Assembly: GCA_026724425.1 (NCBI GenBank)
Contig: JAIUCV010000658.1
Coordinates: 367,802 to 431,801, forward strand
Length of the DNA: 64,000 nt
Origin: Erythrophleum ivorense
Lineage: Eukaryota > Streptophyta > Magnoliopsida > Fabales > Fabaceae
Direction: 5' to 3'
The position numbers and the translations under genes were made by a program. Positions 13,261-24,675 of the stretch are shown here, one piece after another. How positions within the stretch are numbered: position 1 is the first letter of the stretch; each line of letters opens with the position of its first letter. The notes beneath the pieces were generated by a model that was not told the origin of the DNA, made no database searches, and saw nothing but the letters and a program-made list of their open reading frames with translations.

Positions 13261-13984
13261 TCCATTTCCTCAAGCAAACCAAGCAATCATTTAAAACATC
13301 ATCTCAATCATAACACATAATCATGCTAACACACTTCTCATAGCTCATATCATTCATACACACAAGCAAGACAATGTAAACACACAATTATGCATGAGAG
13401 AAAGTGGAGAGAACTACCTTGTTAGCTATTCACTACTTGCTCTTTCAACTTGTCTCCTCCCTTGTTGGTTTCACAACAACTTCTAGATGGGAGAGTTTCT
13501 CTTGAGCCTAACCACACAACAGCATGGAATCAATACTTCAATACTCAATTCTTAAGCTAGGGATCACTTCTAATCAGCTCTACTGAGCTTCTCACTCTAG
13601 GTCTTTTCCTCTCACTAGGGTCCATGAGCTATCCCTCTCTTTTCTCAACTCTTAAGAAGAGAAAGCAAGGAAGAGAAGGCTACATGACTTCTAACCTCCC
13701 TTAAGAGTGGTTTTCCACTCTCCCTCCTCTGAACCAAGCTCAAAACATGACTACTTTAACTATTAAAACCGTGGGAAGAGAGGATAAGGGGAGAAGAGTA
13801 ACATACTAAGAGGAAAGCCATGGAATTCCTTACCTTTCTTGGTCTTCCTTCCTCTCCTAAGCTTCTCTCTCTCTCCTCCGCCCTTTTCTCTCTCTTAAAG
13901 TGAGCTTAAGTCGGTTACAGAGTGAAAGAATGAGTTGGGATGGTTTAAAAAGTCAAATTCTCTATTTTCACGCTTTTCCGGACT

Positions 13985-14195
13985 AACCCTCGCTATAGCG
14001 AGCCATAACCCTCGCTACGGCGAGCTCGAATAAGTCCCAGAACTCTGCCTTCACTATGGCGTTCGCTACGGCGAGCAACTCCCTGGATTTTGTATGGGGG
14101 TGCCCGCACTCGCTATAGCTAGAAGCTTTCTCGCTATAGCTAGAAGGCAGTCTCGCTATAGCTAGACCATTTCTCGCTATGGCGAGAAGACTTAG
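13985..14195 (-). repeat. cluster of CGCTATAGCG-type palindromic motifs
   Basis: Seven or eight copies of CTCGCTATAGC or its CTACGGCGAG variant are spread over 210 bp. The core CGCTATAGCG is its own reverse complement. A GGATTTTGTATGGG word lies in the middle, the counterpart of CCCATACAAAACC in the plus-strand LTRs at 23,364 and 30,911. Confidence 0.8.
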
Positions 14196-14725
14196 AAAAT
14201 TCTCAGCTCTTCGAAAATTTTCCAGCTTTCTCTTTTCTTTCCCTTTTCTTTTCTCATTTCTTTTCTATTTTCTTTTTCTTTTCTTTTTCTTGGCTGTTAC
14301 ATTAAATACTCTCTATGTTATATTTCATGGCATAGACATATTTTTAGCATAAAGTAAACATCTGTAGCTTTCCAGAATGCTATAGTATGCTTAATTTCGA
14401 TTTTTCTGGAATTAATTATAAATTTTTAAAGTTAATGCTCAAAACCTGAAGATTGAACCCGAGGCAGAACCATGAATAATTATATATGCTTGATGTAAGC
14501 TTGGGTTTTTGGCAATGTTTTTAGATGGTTTTGAGTTGTATTGGTGTAATTAAATTTAAGAATGACATGAGAAAGTCCCCAAGTCCCACGGAGCCAAAAC
14601 GAAGAGATTATGAATGACATAACACAATTAAATTATATCATTTCCTTTGTTTTCTTAGGGAAATCTATGTATAAGGCTTGTATATGTAAGGAAGCTAGCT
14701 AAGATAGCTATCGTATCACATATTC

Positions 14726-15700
14726 CCACACTCCTAATCACTTAATTACACCAAGCTAAGATCAAAATTAAACTCTCCCCTTAATGTTCAGGTCTGATCG
14801 AATTTATGAGGGGAAGGAGAACTCAAGAAAAGCCATGAAAAGGAATGGAAATATATATTATTCATTTTCACTTTCAAAAGGCTTTCTCTTGCATCCAAAT
14901 CTTCTTTCAAATCCTAACTTTTCTTTGCTGAACCAGAACCAAAACTTCATCAAAATACATTCTAAAACCTTGGAAATATGGAGGAGAAGGAGGGGAATAT
15001 TTATTGTGAAGACAAGAGGAAGAAAACACACACTTTTATACCTATTCAAGGCTTCTTCTTCATCTATGTTGTTCGTCTCCTCAAGGCTCTCAAAATTCTG
15101 TTTTCAGCCAACCACAACGTTGGTTAACTCAAGGTTGAAAGGGAATGTGTTTTAAAGGACTGAAAAGTCCATTTATCCACTTTTCTACTTTGCAATTTAG
15201 TCCTTATTCTCCACTTTTGTCATTTTCACTCATTTCAACTCCTTTTCAAAATTTTTCTTTTCCATCATATTTCTTAGGCTCTGAATCATAAGAATTGCCT
15301 TTAGAATTACTCAAAAAGGATCTAAAACCATTCCAAATTATTCGGTTAAAGTTTTAGTCAACCCTTTGCTAAACTTGCTCATTGGAGGGGTTTCAATTGC
15401 TCTAGGGGTTCTCGTAGTTTTCAAGACCTCTAAGAACTTCGGAAAACTCAAATTTTTATTTAAAAAGCCTTTATGTGAGTTTTTCATATTTTTTAAAAAT
15501 TACAAAAATGCTCCTATGTTTCTTTAAAAAATTTTCGAGCCCAACTAGCTCAATTTTCTGGGCAACTAAAAATACTAATCCTCATTTTCTAATTTCTAAA
15601 AAAATTATCATGATTTTTTCTAGTTTCAAACCCTTTATTTTAGGGACTTCCTTCTATAATCCATCCACATTGGCCTTTTGACGAAAAACCGGATGTGACA
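14726..15700 (-). mobile_element. 5' portion of the old minus-strand Tekay-like LTR
   Basis: On the minus strand it starts TGTCACATCC at 15,700 and follows the layout of the related LTRs, including a purine/pyrimidine-biased leader-like stretch at 14,800-15,060. It joins the part at 1,736-4,570 across the LTR at 4,576-14,720. The 123-codon ORF at 14,784-15,155 lies inside LTR sequence and has no recognisable product. Confidence 0.6.
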
Positions 15701-15705
15701 TAGAG

Positions 15706-16797
15706 TAAAGTTGTCAAATAGGTCTACTCAATCATGAGTTATAGGTTAAATGAGTTAAATTGTTCAAACCCATTTGCTTAAATAGGATAAAATTTTGAAC
15801 CTAATTCACCATTTAGGTTAGATGGGCTAGCCCACTTAATCCACCAAAAAAAAAAAAGAAACAAATCATAACTATGCAAACAAATCCACATTATGCACCA
15901 TCTAAACATGACCTTACATTAATGGGCAAGAAATCTCTCAATCTCCTATCTCTCTTCAAAGCACCATCCAAAAAGCATCCATGGCAATAAGTTGCTCCTA
16001 CCTTCTTTTCTCCCTAAAGACCCTCTCCTTTTATGCAAGCGATGACATCTTTAAGACTATAAACTCCATCTTCTTCAACCCAATTAAGACCTCTGACCCA
16101 TGGTTTAGGACCTCCTTAGAATCTTGACAAGCTTCATGATGGAGTTCAACATTGATGATGATGACAAGGACAATGAGTAGCTAGAGATGATGGCTTGCGA
16201 TATGATGTTGTCAATGAAGCTAGAAGGCTATTCTTTGATCCGAATGACATAAGGTCAATCTTGGAGAAGGCAAAGGCAAGTATTAGGTTTCTGTTTAAGG
16301 AGAAGGAGGCTCTAGCTATGAAGTTGGAGGATACATACATTGATTTCAGGAGATCAATTGAGGAGATAGTAGAATCATATAGGGTTAAGGATTGGGAGGT
16401 ATTAGAAGAACTACTGGGTTAGTACTTAAAGATGAACAAGAAGAACAATCATAGGTTCATAATGATGAATCTATGCAATAACTAGATCTAGAAGACTCGC
16501 ATAGTAGCAGATACTCTGTCTCTTTAGTTGAAAGAGCTTGGCTAATACTCTACCTCTTTGCCTCTCTTTTCATCTCCCATTTAGTCTATAGGTTTGGTTG
16601 ATTAAGAGATTAAAAAAAAAACAAATGGGCCAGCTCACAAGTTAATGTGGATTAGCCCATATAATGGGTGGATTATGTGGTTTAGGTAAAAAATTATCCT
16701 ACTTTGAAACTTGTCCAAAGGGTGGGCAAATGCAACCCATCAAAGTGGTGGATTAAATTGGCAAACTTGATGGGTTTGACTTGTTTTGACAACTTTA
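15706..16797. mobile_element. hAT-like non-autonomous element carrying an OFP gene copy
   Basis: The ends are inverted repeats: TAAAGTTGTCAAA at 15,706 and its reverse complement ending at 16,797. Inside each end are degenerate subterminal matches (CAAACCCAT, TAGGATAA, GGGCTA, AATCCACC) extending about 150 bp. The flanking 8-mers are ACATAGAG (15,698-15,705) and ATATAAAG (16,798-16,805), equal at 6 of 8 positions with both differences being transitions. That is compatible with an old 8-bp hAT-type target duplication. No transposase is present. Between the ends lies an almost full-length OFP coding copy. The weak point is that the inverted repeats are heavily diverged. Confidence 0.55.
15922..16485 (+). 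pseudogene. OVATE family protein (OFP) pseudogene
   Basis: OFPs are plant-specific, usually intronless transcriptional co-repressors that act with TALE homeodomain proteins. The copy begins with MGKK at 15,922, as OFP proteins of this group do. It continues with SDDIFKTINSIFF near 16,040, ARRLFFDPNDIRSILEKAK near 16,220-16,280, and the OVATE domain from EDTYIDFRRSIEEIVESYR to NKKNNH at about 16,327-16,452. Length (about 188 codons) is near the family norm. It is broken by at least two frame changes, a TAA after codon 22, a TGA near 16,120 and a TAG at 16,420 where the family has tryptophan (TGG to TAG). The longest remaining frame is 16,195-16,422. Whether it was captured by the surrounding element or is an old gene with insertions next to it is open. 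Confidence 0.7.
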
Positions 16798-16805
16798 ATA
16801 TAAAG

Positions 16806-18094
16806 TGCCATCATATAAGACCCATTCTATAATGCCCTTCAAGATACAACTCTCAAGGATTACATGAAAAATAGAAGAACATGTCATGCAATCAAGTTGG
16901 GGATTTTGGGCTATTCATTATTATAGTTTTTTTTGGGTTAATTTTGTACTTGTTAAAAGTTTCACATTCATGTACTATGTTTTTGAAGAACTTGGTAACA
17001 TTGCTACCAAGGTACCCTTTTTTTTGTTTTTTGTTTTAATTTTTGAAAAATTTAATGGTACTATCATTGAATTCTCTAGAACATGGGTAAAAAGGAGTAT
17101 AAGATGATGGAAGGTTGGTGAAATAAGGAAATATGTGATGGTGAGATGATGCTTTGATTTCAGATATATATTGATAGGGTAGATGACTATTAACAATAGC
17201 AATTAGTTATGCAACCTAACTTTGAAATGGATCCTCTCCCTTAAACTCCCTTTATTACTCTCTTCCACAAAATTTGAACTAACTAGATTTTAATTTGAAT
17301 GGTCTAGATTTAAACTTTTTTGCTTTTTCATTTTTTGAAGCTTAAACATTATTTTTATTGAAATTCATAGTTAAAAAACTATTTTCATTCTACGTTGTGT
17401 TTTCTTTAAAAAGAAACATTTTCCTTAAATCTTAAAAAAATAAATCTAGACCAACCCAAATTAATTTGGATGGTTCAGATTTGGCAATGAAGAGAGTAAT
17501 GGAGAGAGCAATGGAGAGCATCTATATCCACCTAACTTGTGTGAGGATTGTGTTAGCCTAGCACCTAATTGTTGTTCCTCATAGCCTACGCTCTTTTTTC
17601 CCCTATCTTCTTTTTAATTTTACATTAAAATGTAATTTGATTTAAATTAAGGGTTTTAATGACAAATAGATGTTACTGTATAGATGAAATTGACCTTCAG
17701 AAATGCAACTTTCAATGTGTAAGAATAATATTATACAAATATGTTTGTTTTTAAAGAAAAGGAAAAAATATGATTTTTTATAGCAAAAATAAATAATTAT
17801 ATATAATTATTATATTTTTATGATTAAATTTTTAATAGTAACATAATAAGTATATTCATTTTGTAAATAAATATATAATTTTTGCAACTCAATATTATAT
17901 TATTAATTTTTATAAATTTTGTATATTTATTATATTTTTATTAAAATGCTTAATAATAAAGATTTGATGAATTGAAGTTCAATAGCAAAAAGTAAATTAA
18001 AAAGAATTTAAAGTATAAAGATTTTTAATCATAAAATTTTAAATTATAAGAACTAAATGAAAAATTGAATGAAGCTATTGTGCATTTTAATTCA
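16806..18094. other. AT-rich stretch without a gene
   Basis: There are poly-T and poly-A runs and, from about 17,750, almost pure A/T sequence. The 73- and 75-codon ORFs at 16,886-17,202 overlap on opposite strands, are low-complexity and have no motif. I found no terminal repeats here. Part of it may be the decayed 5' portion of the copia element that follows. Confidence 0.5.
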
Positions 18095-19475
18095 ATTATA
18101 CTAATTATAATTATAATTGCAAGTTTAGACTTGGAACCATATCAAATGGATGTGAAAACTACATTTTTAAATAAAGAACTAGATGGAAAAAAAATTATGG
18201 AACAACCTTTAGTTTCATTGAAAAAGGAATGGAACAAAAGGTTTGTATGCTATAGAGATCCATTTGCTGATTAAAATAACCATCTAGATAGTGTTATTTT
18301 AGATTTTACTGAGCAATAACCTCGTATGAGTTTCAAATGATTGATGAAGACCATAGTGTTTATATTAAGTAGTTTAAAGGAAATGTTGTAATATTATCCC
18401 TTTATGCGGATGATATATTGTTAGTTAGAAATATTCTAGATTCAATGTTAACTGTTAGAAAACGGTTATCCTTAAATTATGAAATAAAGGGACGTAGGTG
18501 AAACATGATATATTCTTGGAGTTAAAGTCCAAAGAAACTGCTTAAAGAAATTTAGTTTCTCTTTTACAAGAGAATTATATCAAAAAAAATTCTTGAGCAA
18601 TTCAACATGAAAGATTATAAACCCACAGACACCCCTATAACATGAGGTGAAAGTCTAAGTCATGAGATGTATCCTCGACCAAATCTTTAAAAAAGAAAGG
18701 AAATTATGAAAAAAGTCTCTTACTCTAGTGTTGTTGGTAGCTTAATGTATGTGATGATATATATATATCTATATAAAAGGCTAGATATTTGTTTTGAGGT
18801 TGGCCTTATAAGCTAGTATCAATCAAATCTAAGTCAAAAGCATTACAAAGATGTCAAGAGAATCTTAAGATACTTAACTATTTGCTATGTTTTCAAGAGA
18901 GTGATTTGTACTTAACCAGATACTCTAATGTAGAATGGGGCAAAGGTCTCGATGACTATGTGTTATGTTATCAAGGGAGTGATTTGTCCTTGATAGGATA
19001 CTCTGATATAGAATAAGGCAAATATCTTGATGAGCAAAAATAAACTTCCGGATATACATTCTTATTGAACAATGGAGCTATATCATGGAGCAGCAAGAAG
19101 CAGACATGCATTGCATTATCTATCGTGGAAGTAGAGTTTATAGCATGTTCTGCAATAATGCAAAAGGCTATATAGATAAAAAAATTTATGAAACATTTAA
19201 GGATCACCAATGGGATATTAAGTCAAATATTAGTAAATTGTGATAGCCAAGTAGTTATAACTTATACAAAGACCCTGAGTATCATAGTAAAGCAAAACAT
19301 GTTGACATTAAGTATAACTTTATTAGAGGAGCAATAGCCATAGAAAAATGTTATTGTATAATATATTTCTATACACAAGATATTAGTAGATCCCATGACA
19401 AAGCCTATACCTAAAGATGTGTATGTTGAGCATGTAAAATCTCTTGGCATGCATAGAGTACAAAGTAACATCCTA
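18095..19475 (+). pseudogene. Ty1/copia pol remnant (reverse transcriptase and RNase H)
   Basis: The reverse transcriptase block begins near 18,115 with LDLEPYQMDVKTTFLN, a copia hallmark. The catalytic YADD is at 18,403-18,414. RNase H is readable at about 19,030-19,230 (TSGYTFLLNNGAISWSSKKQ, then VEVEFIACSA). The C-terminal end DPMTKPIPKDVYVEHVKSLG is at about 19,390-19,445. Stops and frameshifts occur every 20-70 codons, and gag, protease and integrase are missing. It belongs to the LTR starting at 20,589. Confidence 0.8.
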
Positions 19476-20588
19476 TATAAAATTTGACTGTTGAATGAAT
19501 TAAATGTATTTATTTCATTCTTAAATATAGTGTCATAATTATAGACTAACATATACACAATGCGATAGTATATTGTATAGGTTGATGACATTGGCTTTCT
19601 CATATGAGCAACCACCTTTAGTACTCATGAAAAGCAAGAAAAAAGATGAGACATTTGTATTCATTACATTAGGCTATAAAAGTGCCAGTATGACAAAGAA
19701 AGAACTCGAAATATGTCTTCTCAACAAAAGGGAAAAAAGGGAGTAGGTTGAGATGAGATCTAAAAATATATTATATGGATTGAGATATGGAATCCTACTA
19801 TCCATAATACTTACTACTAGATACAAATTCTCTTTTGGAGTGCCATGAGTAGGTAAGTGAAATGGTAGAATTCGAATTAGATATTTTGTATATCTAAATT
19901 AAGATCTACATAGTGTTAACAAATAAATCATACCAATATATGCTTTCACAAGATAAGCGAAATAGCATAGCATGCAATTCATATTGCATGTGTTTAATAA
20001 CCATAATTAGGAAACAAGTGAATAAAGTCTAGCTTCATTGCCGTGTGAGTCCCAGAAAGGAATAAATCTTTTTATAGATACCTTTATGGCTTTGACAATA
20101 TTATAAGGAGATGAGTTAATACTTGTTGCTTTAGTATACATCATATAGTTTTGATAAATTTGACCAAAAAGGATTAATTCTAAGAAAGTAGCTTATTTTA
20201 ATATGAGTAATATGTAGATGAAATCACTTAAGATATACATAATTGTGCTAGTATCTAAGATATGTCTCTTATGAAGTTAATTTAGTAATATCTTAAATGT
20301 AGATACTATACATATAAGAAGGTAATCTAAGTAGTATTGAAACTTAAGAAGGATTAGATTTATCTAAGTAAAATGTATATGGGTGAATTTAAGGCATTTG
20401 AGGCACATAAATAATTGTGCAACATATATCCAAAGATAGTAGTCTCTTATGCTGTTCATATAATAGGATTTCTAGCATTAGAGCTCCCGAATGTTGTACT
20501 CAAATAGCCATGGCAAAACATTTAGTATAAAAGTCTAAAAGGAATAGAAAGTTTTATATTATTTATCCTTTCATATATAAGTAGGAGA
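19476..20588 (+). other. copia 3' untranslated region ending in a polypurine tract
   Basis: No ORF is readable between the end of RNase H and the LTR. The last bases, AAGTAGGAGA before TGTTGG, form the polypurine tract that primes plus-strand synthesis. Confidence 0.55.
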
Positions 20589-21060
20589 TGTTGGATTATC
20601 AAGTTGTTCATGGTGGGCTAACCCAAATTTATGAACAAAATCCAAAAAAGTTAATTAATTAATTAAATTAATTATTTAGTCATTAATTAACTACTTAAGT
20701 TATTTTTTGTTCAAAATTTAAATGTATAGTCAATAATTTAAAGGAATTTTTTAGAAAAATAACAACACAATTTTTGCGATCATGAAAACTATCATGCAAA
20801 TGGGTCCATGAGTCTCAATGAGTGAGATAGAGAGGAAAAAAAAACTAGAGAAAAACAAAGACCTTTATTGTCTTGCTCCTTTAAACTCTAGGTGTATTTG
20901 CTGTGAGATTGAGATCAACGTCTAGTCTATGATGATGATCATATCGTGAGGTGTAGTAGTTGGAGTAAATTTATGTGCTACAAGTAAGTATCCATAAAGT
21001 AAACTAATTTTCTTTCAATATATAATATAATATTTTAATTTTTATTTATTGGACTCATCA
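20589..21060 (+). mobile_element. copia 3' LTR
   Basis: It begins TGTTGGATTATC directly after the purine tract. The end is placed at a CA near 21,060, but without the 5' LTR the boundary is uncertain. The size of about 470 bp fits a copia LTR. Confidence 0.5.
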
Positions 21061-22760
21061 AAGGATTGTAATCCTCAATAGTAATATATCATACATTTAA
21101 GAGAGAATAACATAAAAAAGTAAAAGTGTATATAGGATGTATTTCTCCTTTTCTCACCTACTCTTGATTTTCTTTCTATCTCTTTTTAAATGTGCAATAT
21201 GCATTTATTTACTAAATGCAAAGAATTCAAATTGCTAATCAATACTTCTATTAATAATTTCCAATGTTATTGGCCATATATAGGATAAATTTTTGTCACT
21301 CCCATCTATGTCCTGTTCGGTTCTAGATATGGAATCATTGTATATAATATTTATAATTAATTTATTTATGATTAAATAAATATTAAATAAGATTAAATAG
21401 AAACAATATCATTTTATTTCCTATTGATAAACTTAATTATCTTATTTCTATTAATAACTTTTAAAAATATAAATTTCCAAATCCATGGAGGGTTAAGAAT
21501 TATAAGAGCATTAATTTGAAAATCAATAAAACATTAGTAATTTTCAAAGTGCAAAGGCTTCGTTAATAAACTTAGGAGTTAATTTGCTGATGTGTCTTAA
21601 TTTCATTAGCACAGTTTACAAAAAAAATTGATTGTCTTTTGAATGGATAGACACTAACTTCATACGTAGCTAGTATTCAACAAATTAGAAGATAAAAAGT
21701 TGATAAATTATTTACCAATATCTCAAAATTATTCTAAGGAGTTAAAAAATGTAAAATGTCCAAAAGATTAAAAATTTGTTGTCACATAAGCCCATAAGGT
21801 GCCATGTATTACTTATACATAAAACTATTATTATTCACCAATGGCTATTATTATAAGATAGGCAAATATCATTAAACATACAACTCAAACTATTTCTCTT
21901 TGCAAAGTATTTTTATAAAAACCTAGGAATATGAACACATAATATTCGAAATTAGTATGGTATAATTGTGCAATTGATTTGTCAATATAATGAATTTGAA
22001 TTGATGTTAAATCAGATTAAGTCATTTGGTGAGAAAAAACAAAGTTTATTCATTAACTATTTGAATTGCTTTTGGACTCAGTTACGATAACTTCTTTAGT
22101 ATTATTGATCAAACATGAATTTTAATCATGTAACATAAATCATTATATATAAAATTTGTAGTTAAATTATTTATAATTAATTATAAAATATCAAATAAGA
22201 TTATGTAAAAATAATATTGCTTTTTTTCCTCACTAATGACATAGATAAGAAAATATGGGAATTTAATTGTAGGCTTGAAAGGATGTTAAAAAATGCAATC
22301 CACCTGCAGCTAATTCCAAGTTTCTTTCTAGCCACCGTGCAAATTATGTTTGTTAGCATTGGCAGGTAGCTAAAAAGAAAGGAAGATCATATGAGGAAAT
22401 TTGAAAATACAATATAAAAAGTTGAAAAAGAAGATTCTTTTTTGGAGATAGAAAATGCTCCTTCTTCGCACTAAAACATGAGGTGGTGAGCTTATGCATG
22501 TCGCTTAGGTTCGTTCTTGAGTATATGCTTGATGTTATGTGTGTTTTGAATTCGTGGATTACATTCTAAAGGTGTATGAAAGAATATTTGGTGAAGGTTT
22601 TAGAGTTGGTTTTACTCGGTCGTGTTGTTGTTATTTTTACTTGTGGGTCGCTTTCAGTTGCTTATGCGTTTATGGTTTTTTTGGTGTTGTATTTAGCTGT
22701 GTGGTTGTTCAACGTGATGTATTGTCAGTTTCAATTTTCAAGAGGTTGTAAATGGTTTGA
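21061..22760. other. AT-rich stretch without a recognisable gene
   Basis: Two A/T-rich segments of about 80 bp, near 21,335-21,417 and 22,140-22,222, are similar to each other in direct orientation. The frames at 22,539-22,818 are hydrophobic, run into the gag remnant in a different frame, and match nothing I recognise. The junction with the truncated Athila-type element lies just before 22,762. Confidence 0.5.
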
Positions 22761-22761
22761 G

Positions 22762-23363
22762 GGCTATGAGACAGGCTATGAGACTTTTCCCCCTTTCTTT
22801 GCAAGGAAAAGCCAATGAGTGGTTGAATAATTTGTCAAAAGGTTTAGTAGAGACATGGGAGGATCTTGAAGAAAGATTCCAGGCATGATTTTTCCCTCAT
22901 GACAAGATGATTGATGCTAGAGTAGCAATTACTAATTTTAGACAATAGCCTTGAGAATTTATATGAAGCATGGGAAATGTTTAAATAGTTGGTTAAACAA
23001 TGTCCTAATCATAATCAGGATAAATGGGTCTTAATTCAAACATTTTGTTCATGGTTTACTTAAGAGTCCAAAACACTGATGGATTCTATGACAAATGGAG
23101 GCTTTGGAAGGTAACTGGTGAATAATGTGATAAAATGTTTAGATGATCTGGTAGCAGAGCATGCATAATGTTTGAGTGAGCGACGACTAGTAAAAATGGT
23201 TGAGAGGAGTTCAGATGATGCCACTTCTCAAATAGTGGCAATGCTTGCATCCATGAATAAGCATTTTGATTAGTTGGAAATTTAAGTTAAAAAAAGTAGC
23301 CATACAGGAGTTAATGTAGTCCACATGCCAACTAATTCTTGTGACAATTGTGGGGAAGCACAT
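22762..23363 (+). pseudogene. Athila-type gag, 5' half (interrupted)
   Basis: Gag forms the cytoplasmic particle of the element. Readable are MRLFPLSLQGKANEWLNNL at about 22,778-22,834, TWEDLEERF near 22,855, FFPHDKMIDARVAITNFRQ near 22,891-22,947, and YEAWEMFK in a shifted frame near 22,965. These are the standard steps of the retrotransposon gag core. There are several in-frame stops and one or more frameshifts. The reading ends in the first part of a zinc knuckle (C at 23,341 region, C, H) exactly where the chromovirus LTR begins; the last Cys lies at 33,697 on the far side. Confidence 0.8.
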
Positions 23364-23446
23364 TGTAACAACCGAAAAAAGAAAAGAAAATAAAATAAAA
23401 AAGAAGAGAAGCTAAAAATTTTTGAAGTCTTGAAATTTTCTAAGTC

Positions 23447-23690
23447 TACTAGCTATAGCGAGAAATGGGCTAGCTATAATGAATGTACCTGTTTACTATA
23501 GCGAGAAAGGGGCTAGCTATAACGAGAGTGCCTTTTCGCGATAGCGAAAATGCTTCTAGCTATAGCAAGTGTGGGCATCCCATACAAAACCAGGGAGCTA
23601 CTCGTTGTAGCGAAAACAGGGGTTTGAGACTGATACGTGCTAGTCGTAGCGAGGGTTATGCTTCGCTATAGCGAGGGTTAGTCCAAAAAA
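23447..23690 (+). repeat. cluster of CGCTATAGCG-type palindromic motifs
   Basis: Nine variants of GCTATAGCGAG occur in 240 bp, in both arm orders (TAGCTATAGCGAG and TTCGCTATAGCGAGG). Between them lies CCCATACAAAACCAGGGAGC. Several copies differ by single transitions inside the CpG-containing core. Confidence 0.8.
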
Positions 23691-24423
23691 GCATGAAAAA
23701 AGAGAATTTGACTTTTTAAAACATCCAGATCCATTCTTTCTCCTTTAACCGACCTAAGCTTTGACCGAAAGAGAGAAAAGGGCTGTGGAAAGAGAGAGAA
23801 ACCTAAAGAAGGAAGGAAGAATAAGGATAAAGGTAAGCATGGCTTGAGATTTCATAGCTTTTCTTCTTAGCATGTTATTCTTCTCTCTTTGCCTTCTCTT
23901 GCTATAGTTTTGGATGTTGAATTAGTTGGGTTTTGGGTTTGGTCCAGAAGAGAGAAAGTGGGAAACCACTCTTGAATAAGACTAAAACTCATGTATCTTC
24001 ACTTCTTTTTCTTTGCTTTTCTTTCTTGAGAGTTTGAGAGAGGAAGGAGAGTTAGTAGAATTCTAGAGAGAGAAAATCCCTAGTTCTTACATATTTAGTG
24101 GGGTTTGGCTTGATGAAGAGCCCTTTAGCTTGTGAGTATTTATTTAAGTTATAAGAGAGTAATTTCATGCTCTTTGATGTGTCTAGGCTCAAGAGAAGTA
24201 ACTCCATCTAGTTGTGCTTGTGGGACTAAGATGGAAGAAGAGAAATTGAAAGGGAAGGCTTGTATTAGCTAGTAAGGTAGCTCTCCACTCTTTCTTGTTG
24301 CATTCTTAGATATGTAATAGTCATTGTATACTAGTGTATATGCTTGTGTTGTGAGCCATGCTATTTGATGTTGCCTTGATGCATTGGTACCAATATGTTT
24401 ATGATATGGATTAAGAAAATTAC

Positions 24424-24550
24424 TCGGGTGAGGTACTGCCAAAAGTCCTTTGAGATTGGTGAGGTGGAGCCAAAAGTCCCTAAACCAAGGGTGAGGCCAA
24501 TCTAAAAGTCCCAAAAACTTGGGGTGAGGCTAAACCAAAAGTCCCTAGAG
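24424..24550 (+). repeat. degenerate tandem array, CCAAAAGTCCC core
   Basis: Four units with the clearest form of the core: GTGAGGCTAAACCAAAAGTC and close variants, about 30-33 bp apart. Confidence 0.8.
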
Positions 24551-24675
24551 TTTATTCTTGGCATTGATATGAAATTATGGCATGAAAAGTATGTGTTGTG
24601 TAATTATGAATGGTTTGCATACTTTGATTTGTTTATGTGCCTTGATTGCTTCCTTGAATGAGTGTATGAGCTATT

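Larger units (their letters stand above)
11417..14301 (-). mobile_element. solo LTR, Tekay/Del type (family of the element at 23,364), minus strand
   Basis: On the minus strand it starts TGTAACAGCC at 14,301 and ends GGTGTCACA at 11,417. The target duplication TTAAA is exact (11,412-11,416 and 14,302-14,306). It is 2,885 bp, close to the 2,769-bp LTRs of the complete element, and shares with them the A-rich start, the CGCTATAGCG cluster, the tandem array and the palindrome. It interrupts the 3' half of the LTR that starts at 4,576. Confidence 0.9.
4576..14720 (+). mobile_element. solo LTR, Tekay-like, interrupted by two later solo LTRs
   Basis: The LTR starts TGTAATGCC and ends at TATCACA (14,720). 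The 5-bp target duplication TATTC is present at 4,571-4,575 and 14,721-14,725. Subtracting the two insertions with their duplications (6,927-10,721 and 11,417-14,306) leaves about 3.46 kb. Sequence is continuous across both gaps when compared with the copy at 6,927: the GTGTAAAACTATGTAAAG context reads across the first gap, and the context before TTATRTTTCATGGC reads across the second. No internal coding region, primer site or polypurine tract is present, so it is a product of LTR-LTR recombination. Confidence 0.85.

Noticed and set aside
14784..15155. 123-codon plus-strand ORF considered as a gene
   Set aside because: It lies in LTR leader-like sequence of the minus-strand LTR ending at 15,700 and has no counterpart frame in related copies.
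22539..22818. 70-80-codon hydrophobic ORFs, at first sight a small membrane protein
   Set aside because: They cross into the Athila-type gag remnant in a different frame, and no family pattern is recognisable.
23447..23690. Regularly spaced CTATAGCGAG copies considered as a CRISPR-like array
   Set aside because: Plant nuclear context, 10-13-nt cores, irregular spacing, and no unique spacers of constant length.
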